Assembly: GCA_023896275.1 (NCBI GenBank)
Contig: MLDA01000019.1
Coordinates: forward strand, 22,612 to 86,611
Direction: 5' to 3'
Length of the DNA stretch: 64,000 nt
Source of the DNA: Kocuria rosea subsp. polaris
GTDB taxonomy: Bacteria > Actinomycetota > Actinomycetes > Actinomycetales > Micrococcaceae
The notes beneath the pieces were generated by a model. That model was not told the DNA's origin, ran no database searches, and worked only from the letters and a program-made list of their open reading frames with translations. Made by a program: the position numbers and the translations under genes. Shown here piece after piece: positions 16,722 through 25,156 of the stretch. Positions within the stretch are counted from its first letter, which is position 1. Every line of letters begins with the position of its first letter.

Positions 16722-18142
16722 CGACCGCTCCTCAGGACTAGGTTGAGATCGCGGTCGAGGGACTGCAGGGCAGAACGCGTCTGCCGCGAGGAGCCGCTCA
16801 CCGCGTTGGTGACGTTCTTGATCAGTGCGTTCTCGACGGCGGCCTGCTCCGGTGGAGCCGGGATCGGCGCCGAGGTCGGGAACCGGTCGAGGGTCTCGTA
16901 GAAGACCTGCCAGTTCCTAGGGCCGGTCTCCGCGTAGAACGACTCGTTGACCATCGAGCGGCGGGTCGGCGTCGTCGTCGGCGACGGCATGGCCATCTCC
17001 ATGGACTCGCGCCGGGCTGCGAACTTCACCCACTCCCACGCCGCGTCCTTGTTCTCGGTCGTGCGCATGATCGCGTAGCCTGCCGTGCCGAACTGGTGGC
17101 GCTGAGTGCGGTTCTTCGGGAAGAACTGGACGTCGAACCCGTCCTCCGCCATGCCGGCCTCGTGCAGGCCCTGGGCCCAATAGCCGCCGGCCGGCGTCGC
17201 ACCGACGCGGCCGCTCGAGAAGAGCCCAACGAGGGAGGTTCCGCCGCCGCCCTCGGGACGGACGCCCAGTCCCTCGGCGACGAGCTCGCGCATGAAGTCG
17301 AAAGATTCGAAAACGCGCTCGTCGAGGGCATTGGAGCCGTCCCAGATGAAGCCGCCGCCGCGCGTGGAGCGTGCCGGGTCGTCCGGGTAGAACCCGTCCC
17401 ACAGCCAATCGCCGCCCGGCGCCTTGCGTTCGGTCAGGAACGAGGTGTCGTTGTTGTAGAGCCATGGCACGATGCCGCCGAAGAGGCGATTGGTCCAGTA
17501 GTACGGCGTGAAGCCGGGGCCCTGGGACTTCTTCATGGCCCGGAGCATCTCGGTGAAGTCGTCCTGCGTCCAGTCGTCGGCCGGGCGCTCCAGCCCCGCC
17601 TCGTTCAGCGTGCTGGTGTTCAGGTACATGTCGGCGGCGTTCCAGTCGATCGGCAGCTGGAAGAGGCTGCCCTGGTACATGAACGCCTCGACAAGGCTCG
17701 GGTGCACGTCGTTGAAGTACTCCCGCAGTTCCTCGGCATCGCGACGAATGAACGGGTCCAGCGGTTCGGCGAGCTTCTCAGCGAACAGCTGGGCGCCCTC
17801 GGTCGCCACGTAGACGATGTCCGGCGGATTGCCGGCCGCGACCATCGTGAGGATCTTCGCGAAGAAGTCCTTCCAGTCCGCGCCCTGAATGGCCTGGATG
17901 TGGATCTTGATTTCGGGGAACTCGCGGTGGAACTCCTCCGCGAGGGCCCGGCGGCCCACGGCATCAGCACTGTTGCCGAGGATCGCAATGGTCAGCCCGT
18001 CGACATGGCGGCCCGGGATGTCGGAGCCGGTCAGCCGAGGCCAGGATCCGATCGTCACCCCGGCCAGACCCAGGCCGCCCAGCGTCAGCGCACCGCGCCG
18101 GGTGAGCGTTGTGGCGGACAGTCCGCCGATCTGTTGTTTCAT
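16718..18142 (-). CDS. extracellular sugar-binding protein of ABC transporter, twin-arginine signal, no lipobox
   Basis: This 474-residue family 1 solute-binding protein captures the sugar for the two downstream permeases. The N-terminal region TLTRRGALTLGGLGLAGV looks like a Tat signal with twin Arg. No cysteine occurs in the first hundred residues, so the usual lipoprotein anchor is missing. The mature part begins around DGLTIAILGNSADAVGRR. AGGAAGGGA precedes the ATG. Transcription likely starts from the TTGACA promoter at 18177-18206 under control of a palindrome that abuts the ribosome-binding site. Confidence 0.9.
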   Translation of the reverse strand: MKQQIGGLSATTLTRRGALTLGGLGLAGVTIGSWPRLTGSDIPGRHVDGLTIAILGNSADAVGRRALAEEFHREFPEIKIHIQAIQGADWKDFFAKILTMVAAGNPPDIVYVATEGAQLFAEKLAEPLDPFIRRDAEELREYFNDVHPSLVEAFMYQGSLFQLPIDWNAADMYLNTSTLNEAGLERPADDWTQDDFTEMLRAMKKSQGPGFTPYYWTNRLFGGIVPWLYNNDTSFLTERKAPGGDWLWDGFYPDDPARSTRGGGFIWDGSNALDERVFESFDFMRELVAEGLGVRPEGGGGTSLVGLFSSGRVGATPAGGYWAQGLHEAGMAEDGFDVQFFPKNRTQRHQFGTAGYAIMRTTENKDAAWEWVKFAARRESMEMAMPSPTTTPTRRSMVNESFYAETGPRNWQVFYETLDRFPTSAPIPAPPEQAAVENALIKNVTNAVSGSSRQTRSALQSLDRDLNLVLRSGR

Positions 18143-18150
18143 GGTCCCTT

Positions 18151-18166
18151 CCTAACACGTGTCAGG
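18151..18166. promoter_or_regulatory. palindromic operator before the sugar-binding protein gene
   Basis: CCTAACACGTGTCAGG is a 16-base palindrome with one mismatched pair, centred on ACACGTGT. It lies between the predicted transcription start and the Shine-Dalgarno sequence, a position suited to a LacI-family repressor. The LacI gene at 12284-13321 is the obvious candidate. Confidence 0.55.
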
Positions 18167-18176
18167 TTCAGGCATA

Positions 18177-18206
18177 AAGGTACCGTTGCCGAAGCTGGGG
18201 TGTCAA
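18177..18206 (-). promoter_or_regulatory. promoter of the fructoside ABC-GH32 operon
   Basis: A perfect TTGACA (18201-18206, minus strand) is followed after 18 bases by TACCTT (18177-18182). An inverted repeat CATCACA-N6-TGTGATG (18208-18227) lies immediately upstream of the -35 box and may bind an additional regulator. Confidence 0.6.
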
Positions 18207-18276
18207 GCATCACATGCTCCTGTGATGGCTCCCCTCGGGTCACCGCGACCGGCGAGGGTGCCGGCCGGACACGCAA

Positions 18277-18321
18277 AAGCGGCTGCGGCCGACCACGTGG
18301 CGTGGTCGGCCGCAGCCGCTT
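18277..18321 (-). terminator. strong terminator after the peptide ABC operon
   Basis: Perfect 21-base arms (18277-18297 and 18301-18321) enclose only TGG. On the minus strand the stem is followed by TTTTGCG, so it is a good intrinsic terminator for the operon that ends at 18347. The stem is GC-rich and 26 bases after the stop. Confidence 0.85.
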
Positions 18322-18346
18322 CTCGTCCCTCGTCAGAGGGGCATCT

Positions 18347-19990
18347 CTAGACCAGCAGCTGGCCGCCGGGGATGGCGTCGAGCAGGTCCGCGGTGTACTG
18401 CGTCTTCGGACTCGCGAAGATGTCGTCGGTCCGTCCGGATTCGACGAGCTGACCGTCCTTCATCACAACGACGTCGTCGGCGATCTGGCGGACCACCGCG
18501 AGGTCGTGCGTGATGAACAGGTAGCTCAACCCGAGCTCGGATTGGAGCTTGTTCAGCAGCTCCAGCACCTGGGCCTGCACCAGCACGTCGAGCGCGGACA
18601 CGGCCTCGTCGCAGATGATGACCTCCGGCTCGAGCGCCAGTGCGCGCGCGATGGCGATGCGCTGACGCTGCCCGCCCGAGAGCTCGTTCGGGAAACGATG
18701 CATCGTGGAGGCCGGCATCGAGACGTGCTCGAGCAGCTCCTTGACCCTGTTCTGCCGGGACTTTGCGTTGCCGATGCCGTGGATCTTCAGCGGCTGCTCG
18801 ATGGTGCGGAAGATGCTGTACATCGGGTCCAGCGACCCGTACGGGTCCTGGAAGATCGGCTGGACCCGGCGGCGGAACCGGAAGAGCTCCTTCTCGCTGA
18901 GGCGACCCATGTCCTGGCCGTCGAAGCGAATGGACCCGCTCGTGGGTTCGAGCAGGTTCAGCACCATTTTCGCCACGGTCGACTTGCCCGAGCCCGACTC
19001 GCCGACGACCGCCGTCGTCGTGCCGCGCTTGACGTTGAACGAGACGTCGTCGACCGCCGTGAAGTCGGACGTCTTCAAGCCCTTTTCGCGGATCTTGAAG
19101 ACCTTGGTCAGGTTCTCGATCTCCAGCACGTTGTCCGTGCTGGACGCCGACTTCTGCGCGGCTTCCGCGTTCGCCATCCGGTGGGAGGACAGCGACGGCG
19201 CCGAATCGATCAGGCGCTTCGTGTACGGGTGCTGCGGGTTGCGCAGCAGCTCGAGCGCGGGGCCGGACTCGACGACCTGACCCTTGTACATGACGACGAC
19301 CTTCTCGGCGCGCTCGGCGGCGAGACCGAGGTCGTGTGTGATGAACAGGACCGCGGTCCCGAGCTCGGCTGTCATGTTGTCGAGGTGGTCGAGGATCTGC
19401 CGCTGCACGGTCACGTCGAGGGCCGACGTCGGCTCGTCAGCGACGAGCAGGCGCGGCTGGCAAGACAGGCCGATCGAGATCAGCGCCCGCTGGCGCATGC
19501 CGCCCGAGAACTCGTGCGGGTACTGCTTCGCGCGGCGCTCCGCGTCCGGCAGGCCCGCGTTCTCGAGCGCTTCGGCGACCTTCTTGTTGATGTCGCCGCC
19601 GCCGAGCCCGTTGGCCTTGAGCGTCTCCTTGACCTGGAAACCGATCTTCCAGACCGGATTCAGGTTGGACATCGGATCCTGCGGAACCATACCGATCTGA
19701 TTGCCGCGGATGTGGCGGAACTCCTTGTCGCTGGCCCCGGCGTAGTCTTTGCCGTCGAACAGGATCTGCCCGCCGGTGACCTTGCCGTTCTTGGCCAGTA
19801 GGCCCATCGCGGCGAGAGCGATCGTGGACTTGCCCGAGCCGGACTCACCGACGATCGCGACGGACTCCCCCGGCATGACCGAGAGGTTGGCGCCCCGAAC
19901 GGCCGTGACCGGCCCGTTCGCCGTGTTGAACGTGATCTCCACGTCCCGCATGTCGAGCAGCGGCTGCTCGTTGCTGTTCTGCTTTTCCAT
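18347..19990 (-). CDS. dipeptide/oligopeptide ABC transporter ATPase, OppD-OppF fusion
   Basis: This 547-residue protein contains two complete ABC ATPase domains. The first has Walker A GESGSGKST (48-56), SGGMRQR signature and LLVADEPTSALD; the second starts near residue 270, with a second GESGSGKSTVAKM, SGGQRQR and VIICDEAVSALD. The C-terminal tails of both domains match OppD/OppF. It energises peptide import by the two permeases encoded upstream. The ATG at 19990 lies two bases after the permease stop; a much longer open frame upstream is an artefact of high GC. Fused peptide ATPases are common in actinobacteria. Confidence 0.94.
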   Translation of the reverse strand: MEKQNSNEQPLLDMRDVEITFNTANGPVTAVRGANLSVMPGESVAIVGESGSGKSTIALAAMGLLAKNGKVTGGQILFDGKDYAGASDKEFRHIRGNQIGMVPQDPMSNLNPVWKIGFQVKETLKANGLGGGDINKKVAEALENAGLPDAERRAKQYPHEFSGGMRQRALISIGLSCQPRLLVADEPTSALDVTVQRQILDHLDNMTAELGTAVLFITHDLGLAAERAEKVVVMYKGQVVESGPALELLRNPQHPYTKRLIDSAPSLSSHRMANAEAAQKSASSTDNVLEIENLTKVFKIREKGLKTSDFTAVDDVSFNVKRGTTTAVVGESGSGKSTVAKMVLNLLEPTSGSIRFDGQDMGRLSEKELFRFRRRVQPIFQDPYGSLDPMYSIFRTIEQPLKIHGIGNAKSRQNRVKELLEHVSMPASTMHRFPNELSGGQRQRIAIARALALEPEVIICDEAVSALDVLVQAQVLELLNKLQSELGLSYLFITHDLAVVRQIADDVVVMKDGQLVESGRTDDIFASPKTQYTADLLDAIPGGQLLV

Positions 19991-19992
19991 GG

Positions 19993-20994
19993 CTAGGCCT
20001 TCCGCGACTTCGGGTCCAGGGCGTCGCGCAATGCGTCGCCGAGCATGATGAAGCTGAGCACCGTGATGGACAACGCGAGCGCCGGCCAGAACAGGATCTC
20101 CGGGTTGTTGCGCACTGAGATCTGGGCGTCGGAGATGTCGTTGCCCCAGCTGACGATCGACGACGGAAGGCCGATACCGAGGAAGGACAGCGTCGCTTCG
20201 GCGACGATGTACGTTCCCAACGAGATCGAGGCTACGACGATGATCGGCGAGAGCGAGTTCGGCAGCACATGGCGGACCAACGCACCGAACTTCGAAACGC
20301 CGAGCGAGCGGGCGGCCATCACGAAGTCGGCGCCCTTCGCCTCGATCACCGCGCCCCGGGTGATGCGGGCGATCTGCGGCCATCCGAAGATCACCAGCGT
20401 CAACGTCACGGTCCACGCACTCTTGTTCTCGGCGAACGCCGGCAGCTGCATCAGGACAATTGCACCCAAGATGAGCGGCAGCGCGAAGAAGATGTCGCCC
20501 AGACGGGCGAGCACGGCATCCATCCAGCCGCCGTAGTAGCCGGCAAGTGCACCGAACGTGCCGCCCAGGATGACAACGCCGATCGTCGTAAAGAGGCCGA
20601 CGAGCACCGACGCCTGCGCACCGTAAATCACCCGCGCGTAGACATCGCACCCCTGATAAGTGAACCCGAGCGGGTGGCCCGGAACCGCACCACCGCGGGC
20701 GTTGTCAAGGCTGCAGTCACGCGGATTGAGGGAGGTGAACCACTGGGGGAAGATCGAGACGACGATGATCAGCAGGATCAATACAGCCGAGACGATGAAG
20801 AGCGGCTGACGGCGCAGGTTCCGCCACGCTTCGGCCCAGAAGCTCAGTGGTTCGGTCGTCACGTTGATGGTGTCAACCGCCTGCAGCGGAGTCTCGTCGA
20901 GCGGCGCCACGTAGTGCTCGATGTGCCGCTTAGAGACCTTGCCGGTGCGTTTCACATCCCTCATCGAGGGTTGGTTCTCATTGTTCTCAAGCAT
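19993..20994 (-). CDS. peptide ABC transporter permease, DppC/OppC type
   Basis: This 333-residue permease has a cytoplasmic N-terminal extension of about 65 residues, an extracytoplasmic loop, and five core helices, with the EAA-type loop ARSLGVSKFGALVRHVLPNS. An unusual pair of cysteines (RDCSLDNARG and YQGCDVYAR) flanks the GHPLG motif of the OppC_N region and may form an extracellular disulfide. I use the ATG at 20994, which follows GAGGA by seven bases; it overlaps the DppB gene by eight bases. Confidence 0.92.
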   Translation of the reverse strand: MLENNENQPSMRDVKRTGKVSKRHIEHYVAPLDETPLQAVDTINVTTEPLSFWAEAWRNLRRQPLFIVSAVLILLIIVVSIFPQWFTSLNPRDCSLDNARGGAVPGHPLGFTYQGCDVYARVIYGAQASVLVGLFTTIGVVILGGTFGALAGYYGGWMDAVLARLGDIFFALPLILGAIVLMQLPAFAENKSAWTVTLTLVIFGWPQIARITRGAVIEAKGADFVMAARSLGVSKFGALVRHVLPNSLSPIIVVASISLGTYIVAEATLSFLGIGLPSSIVSWGNDISDAQISVRNNPEILFWPALALSITVLSFIMLGDALRDALDPKSRKA

Positions 20995-21910
20995 AACGAA
21001 TCCTCGGGTCGAGCAGTGCGTAGAGAAGGTCCACGAACAGGTTGGCGACGACGAAGACCAAGACCATGACGCTGACCACGGCGACCACGGTCGGGCTCTC
21101 GCCCTTCTTGATGGCGTCGAACAGGACGCTGCCGATGCCTGGGACGTTGAAGACGCCCTCGGTGACGATCGCACCGCCCATGAGCATGCCGAGGTCGGCG
21201 CCGAGGAAGGTGACCACGGGGATCAGCGAGTTGCGCATGACGTGAACGACGACGACGCGGGTGCGAGTGAGCCCCTTGGCGCTCGCGGTTCGCACGTAGT
21301 CGGCGGAGAGGTTTTCGGCGATCGAAGTGCGGCTCAGTCGGATGACATAGGCGAGCGAGACGAGGCCGAGCACGATGGCGGGTAGGACGAGATCGGACCA
21401 TCCGGCCTGGCTGCCGACCGTCGGGGTCGTCCAGGCGAATTTGACGCCGAACACGAACTGGAAGACGAAGCCGAGCACGAACGTCGGCACGGAAATGACG
21501 ACGAGCGAGAGGACGAGGACCGTCGAATCGAAGATCCCGCCCTTGCGCAGGCCGGCGAAGACGCCGAAGATCACGCCGAAGACTGCCTCGAAGACCAGAG
21601 CCATGAGAGCGAGACGCGCCGTTACGGGCATCGCCCGGGCGATGACGTCGTTCACTGCCTGGCCGGAGAAGGTGGTTCCCAGGTCGAACGTGATGAGGTT
21701 CTTGAGATAGAGGCCGTACTGGACCCAGAACGGCTGGTCGAGGTTGTACTGGGCGCGCAGGCTCGCCTCGACGGCATCCGACATCGGCTTGCCGCCCGAG
21801 AGCGCCGCAATCGGGTCGCCTGTTGCGAAGACCAGGAAATAGACCAACAGCGTGGCCCCGAAAAACACCGGGACCATGTGCAGGATTCTCCTGAAGGTAT
21901 ACATCAACAT
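20987..21910 (-). CDS. peptide ABC transporter permease, DppB/OppB type
   Basis: This 307-residue inner-membrane permease has six helices. It begins with FRRILHMVPVFFGATLLVY, typical of OppB, and has the coupling loop RTASAKGLTRTRVVVVHVMR near residue 215. It follows the binding-protein gene after a 99-base gap that contains a strong hairpin, probably to lower permease expression relative to the binding protein. AAGGAA lies ten bases before the ATG. Confidence 0.93.
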   Translation of the reverse strand: MLMYTFRRILHMVPVFFGATLLVYFLVFATGDPIAALSGGKPMSDAVEASLRAQYNLDQPFWVQYGLYLKNLITFDLGTTFSGQAVNDVIARAMPVTARLALMALVFEAVFGVIFGVFAGLRKGGIFDSTVLVLSLVVISVPTFVLGFVFQFVFGVKFAWTTPTVGSQAGWSDLVLPAIVLGLVSLAYVIRLSRTSIAENLSADYVRTASAKGLTRTRVVVVHVMRNSLIPVVTFLGADLGMLMGGAIVTEGVFNVPGIGSVLFDAIKKGESPTVVAVVSVMVLVFVVANLFVDLLYALLDPRIRYA

Positions 21911-21939
21911 GGAGGGAAAATTCCTTTAGACGTGCGACG

Positions 21940-21968
21940 GGGCGGCGAGGAGATCGTCCTCGCCGCCC
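21940..21968 (-). terminator. intercistronic hairpin between peptide-binding protein and permease genes
   Basis: Perfect 12-base arms (21940-21951 and 21957-21968) enclose GATCG. There is no U-run after it on the minus strand, so it is better read as a partial attenuator or mRNA 3' stabiliser than as a full terminator. Confidence 0.6.
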
Positions 21969-22009
21969 GCGTCTGCTGGGTCAGATAGAAAGCCTAGTCA
22001 GCGTTCTTT

Positions 22010-23632
22010 CTAGCCCTTGGTGATCTGGTGGTAGAGCGGCTTGCCGTCCCATCCCAGCTCGACGTTGTCGACATTGTTGCTCCAGCCGGCCTGGGCTGCC
22101 TGGTACCAGAGCGGAAGAACCGGCAGATCCTGGAACAGGATCTCCTGGGCCTCGTTGAACTTGGCCGACGCATCCTCGATGGACTTGGCCTCGAGGCCCT
22201 CCTTGAGCTTGGCGTCGAACTCTTCGGAGGAGTAGCGGCCGTCGTTGGAGCCGGCGCCCGTGCCGTAGAGCGGCCCGAGGAAGTTGTACAGCGACGGGTA
22301 GTCGGCCTGCCAGCCGGCACGCGATACGCCCTTGAGACCGTCTTCTCCGACGACGTTACGCATCTCCTTGAAGGTCGCCTTCGCGTCGAGCTCGGCCTTG
22401 ATGCCGAGGTTGGTGCGCAGCTGGTTGGTGATGGCCTCGATGTATTCCTTGTTTCCCGCACCATCGGTGTTCGACGTGTAGGTCAGCACCTTGTCCTCGG
22501 GCCACGGCGAAATCGCGTCGGCTTCGTCCCAGAGTTCCTTCGCCTTCTCCGGGTTGAACTCGAGGACTTCCGAGCCTTCGAGATCTTCCGAATAACCGTC
22601 GATCACCGGAGCGGTGAACTCCTTGGCGACCTCCTTGGTGCCCATGAAGATCTGGTCGATGATCTGCTGGCGGTCGATGGCCATCGAGATGGCCTGGCGG
22701 CGCAGCTGCCCCGCCTCACCCTGGAATTCCTCGACGTAGTTCGGGATGACCAGGGTGGCGTTGCCGGCGTACGCCTTGTTGGCGTTGCGGCCCTCGAGAT
22801 CGTCCTCGTAGTTGCCCAGGACGCTCGGGGGCATCTCGCCGAGGACATCCAGGTTGTCCGACAACAGGTCGTTGTAGGCCGAGTCGAAGTTGTCGTAGAT
22901 CGTGAACGTGATGCCGTCGTTGGCCGGCTTACGCGGGCCCTCGTAGTCCTCGTTCGGGACGAGGACGATCTCGACCTCGTGCTTCCAACCATCCTCGGCG
23001 AGGATGTACGGGCCGTTGGTGACCGGCGCCTGCCCGAAGGCCTGCATGTCTTCGAACGCGACCTCCGGCAGCGGCATGTACGCCGAGTATCCCAGGCGCT
23101 GCGGGAAGTCGGACTCCGGCCCCATCAGCTCGACGGTGAAGGTGGTCTCGTCGACCACGGTCAGGCCGGAGAGCTCGTCGGCGCCGTCATCGTTGGACTC
23201 CGCGTAGCCCTTGATGGTCTCGAAGAAGTACGAGCTGTTCTGCGCGTTGTCGGAGTCGGCGCCGTAGTTCCAGGCGTCAACGAAGGACTTCGCGGTCACC
23301 GGGGTGCCGTCGGAGAAGGTGGCCCCCGGCTTGATCTTGACCGTCCACGTGACGTTGTCCTCGGACTCGACGGACTCGGCGAGCTCTTCCTGCAGGCCAC
23401 CATTCGCGTCGTACGAGTACAGGCCCTGATAGAGCAGGTCGACAACGCGACCGCCGCCCACCTCGTTGGTGCTCGTCGGGATGAGGCCGTTCTGCGGTTC
23501 GGTGTTGTGTGCCGTGACAACAGCATCGGCGGCGGTTCCGCCGCCGCCGTTGCCGGATCCGCCGCAGGCGGTGAGTGCGAGGGCGAGCGCCGAGGTGACG
23601 GCGACGCCCTTCAAGACGCGATTCATGCGCAT
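22010..23632 (-). CDS. peptide-binding lipoprotein of ABC transporter (OppA/DppA family)
   Basis: This family 5 solute-binding protein of 540 residues binds peptides outside the membrane. The signal peptide ends with the lipobox LTAC (C23), so it is lipid-anchored, in contrast to the sugar-binding protein at 16.7 kb. The mature region has the QNGLIPTSTNE opening and a long family-5 body. AAGGAG seven bases before the ATG fixes the start. It heads the operon oppA-oppB-oppC-oppDF; substrate specificity cannot be read from sequence. Confidence 0.93.
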   Translation of the reverse strand: MRMNRVLKGVAVTSALALALTACGGSGNGGGGTAADAVVTAHNTEPQNGLIPTSTNEVGGGRVVDLLYQGLYSYDANGGLQEELAESVESEDNVTWTVKIKPGATFSDGTPVTAKSFVDAWNYGADSDNAQNSSYFFETIKGYAESNDDGADELSGLTVVDETTFTVELMGPESDFPQRLGYSAYMPLPEVAFEDMQAFGQAPVTNGPYILAEDGWKHEVEIVLVPNEDYEGPRKPANDGITFTIYDNFDSAYNDLLSDNLDVLGEMPPSVLGNYEDDLEGRNANKAYAGNATLVIPNYVEEFQGEAGQLRRQAISMAIDRQQIIDQIFMGTKEVAKEFTAPVIDGYSEDLEGSEVLEFNPEKAKELWDEADAISPWPEDKVLTYTSNTDGAGNKEYIEAITNQLRTNLGIKAELDAKATFKEMRNVVGEDGLKGVSRAGWQADYPSLYNFLGPLYGTGAGSNDGRYSSEEFDAKLKEGLEAKSIEDASAKFNEAQEILFQDLPVLPLWYQAAQAGWSNNVDNVELGWDGKPLYHQITKG

Positions 23633-23779
23633 TCAATAACTCCTTGACAATTAGTGAGACGATGGCCGGCGGTTGTGAAGCAGACCTTTCGCCCCCTCGC
23701 TGAAACTCAGCGTTTCAACCCCCGGAGCCTACACCTCCCCGAAGACAGATGTGGGCCAGGTCATGGGTCTGAAACAGAT

Positions 23780-23808
23780 AATTTATGACTTCGAAACGGT
23801 TGATGCAA
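23780..23808 (-). promoter_or_regulatory. possible promoter of the peptide ABC operon
   Basis: TTGCAT (23803-23808) and TAAATT (23780-23785) on the minus strand are separated by 17 bases in an AT-richer patch. The leader to oppA would be about 140 bases. It contains the short stem CGCTGA-AAC-TCAGCG around 23698-23712, whose role is unknown. Confidence 0.35.
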
Positions 23809-23809
23809 A

Positions 23810-25156
23810 TCACACTTGCGTGATAACAGATGCCGGGTCCCGCAAAATCCCCGCGATTCCGGCGAGGAATCGGGATGCCTGGGCCCCATCAACCAACCGG
23901 TGATCGAAGCTCAAGCTGAGCGTCATCACCTGACGGAGGGCGACCTCGCCCCGGAACTCCCACGGCAGCAACCGCACCTGGCCCATGGCCAGGATGCCGG
24001 CCTCGCCGGGGTTGATGATCGGCGTGCCGGCATCGATGCCGAAGACTCCGATGTTGGTGATGGAGAAGGTTCCGGCCGCGAGTTCCTGCGGCGAGGTCTT
24101 GCCGTCCCGAGCCCGCTCGACGAGCCCACGCATCTGACGCGCGAGCTCCGCCAGGTCCATCCGATTCGCCGCCTTGATATTCGGGACGAGGAGTCCGCGC
24201 GGCGTCGCCGCGGCGATGCCGAGATTCACGTCCGTGAAGCGGACGATCTCCCCTGCCGCGCCGTCCCACTTGGAATTCAGTTCCGGGGTCCGCCCGAGCC
24301 ACAGGCAGGCCGCCTTGGCCACGAGCGTCAACGGGGTCAGCTTGAGCCCCTCGAACTCGCGCGATCGGCGCAGCCGCTCCAGCAGTTCCATGCTCTCGGT
24401 GACGTCGATGGTCAGGAACTCGGTCGCGTGCGGCGCCGTGAACGCGCTGTCGACCATGGCCGCTGCCATCGCCTTCTGCACGCCGGAGATCCGCACCCGC
24501 TCCTGGCCCGGGGCCGCCACAGCGGCTGTCGGCTCGGCCTCCGGTGCGCTCGCCGCGGAGCCGGCGGCCTGCACGTCGTCGCGCGTGATCAACCCGTCGG
24601 GCCCAGTCCCCACGAGCCTCTCGAGATCGATCCCGAGATCGCGGGCCAGCTTGCGCACCGGCGGCGTCGAGCGCGGACGCTCGACGGGCCGTGCGGACTG
24701 GTCAGCCGACTGATCAACGGCCGGCTCCGCGACGGCAACGGGCGCCGTACCGCTCGGCGTCTGAGCACCCGCGGCGGGCACAGCCGTACGACGGCGGCGT
24801 GTCGGCCGGGCCCCGGTCTCCACCGCGGCCCCGTAGCCAACCAGGTTGGGTTCGCGGACCGGCGTCGTACCGGCGTTGGCACCGCCGGACGGCGAGTCCT
24901 TCCCGGCCGGGACGGCGCCCGCGACCTCGATCGCGATGATCGGCCTGCCGACCTCGACCACCGTCCCCGGCTCGGCGTAGATCTTCGCGACGGTGCCCGC
25001 GTAGGGGCTCGGGATCTCGACGACCGCCTTGGCCGTCTCGACGTCGGCGATCACCTGATTCAGCGCAACCGTCTCCCCCTCGGCGACCTTCCACGCCAAG
25101 ACCTCGGACTCCGTCAGGCCCTCACCCAGGTCCGGAAGATTGAAAACTTTCAGCAT
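23810..25156 (-). CDS. dihydrolipoamide acyltransferase E2 of a 2-oxoacid dehydrogenase complex
   Basis: E2 forms the core of the complex and transfers the acyl group from lipoate to CoA. Residues 1-80 are one lipoyl domain with lipoylated K43 in DVETAKA. An Ala/Pro/Arg-rich linker follows, then the peripheral-subunit-binding domain near residues 165-200 (PPVRKLARDLGIDLERLVG). The C-terminal catalytic domain ends in SFDHRLVDG with the active-site His near 419. A single lipoyl domain and 448 residues fit a branched-chain E2. It overlaps the E1 beta gene by seven bases. No E3 gene is nearby. Confidence 0.93.
   Translation of the reverse strand: MLKVFNLPDLGEGLTESEVLAWKVAEGETVALNQVIADVETAKAVVEIPSPYAGTVAKIYAEPGTVVEVGRPIIAIEVAGAVPAGKDSPSGGANAGTTPVREPNLVGYGAAVETGARPTRRRRTAVPAAGAQTPSGTAPVAVAEPAVDQSADQSARPVERPRSTPPVRKLARDLGIDLERLVGTGPDGLITRDDVQAAGSAASAPEAEPTAAVAAPGQERVRISGVQKAMAAAMVDSAFTAPHATEFLTIDVTESMELLERLRRSREFEGLKLTPLTLVAKAACLWLGRTPELNSKWDGAAGEIVRFTDVNLGIAAATPRGLLVPNIKAANRMDLAELARQMRGLVERARDGKTSPQELAAGTFSITNIGVFGIDAGTPIINPGEAGILAMGQVRLLPWEFRGEVALRQVMTLSLSFDHRLVDGAQASRFLAGIAGILRDPASVITQV

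Noticed and set aside
18208..18227. CRP/GlxR site before the sugar operon
   Set aside because: The arms are in the opposite order (TCACA-N6-TGTGA) to the TGTGA-N6-TCACA consensus.
17096..19801. Long open frame (about 900 codons) antisense to the sugar-binding protein and peptide ATPase genes
   Set aside because: It runs through a terminator and an intergenic region and has no domain; it is a composition artefact.
20004..20650. N-terminal extension of the peptide ATPase by about 220 residues
   Set aside because: The extension is Arg-rich antiframe of the OppC gene; the ATG at 19990 matches family length.
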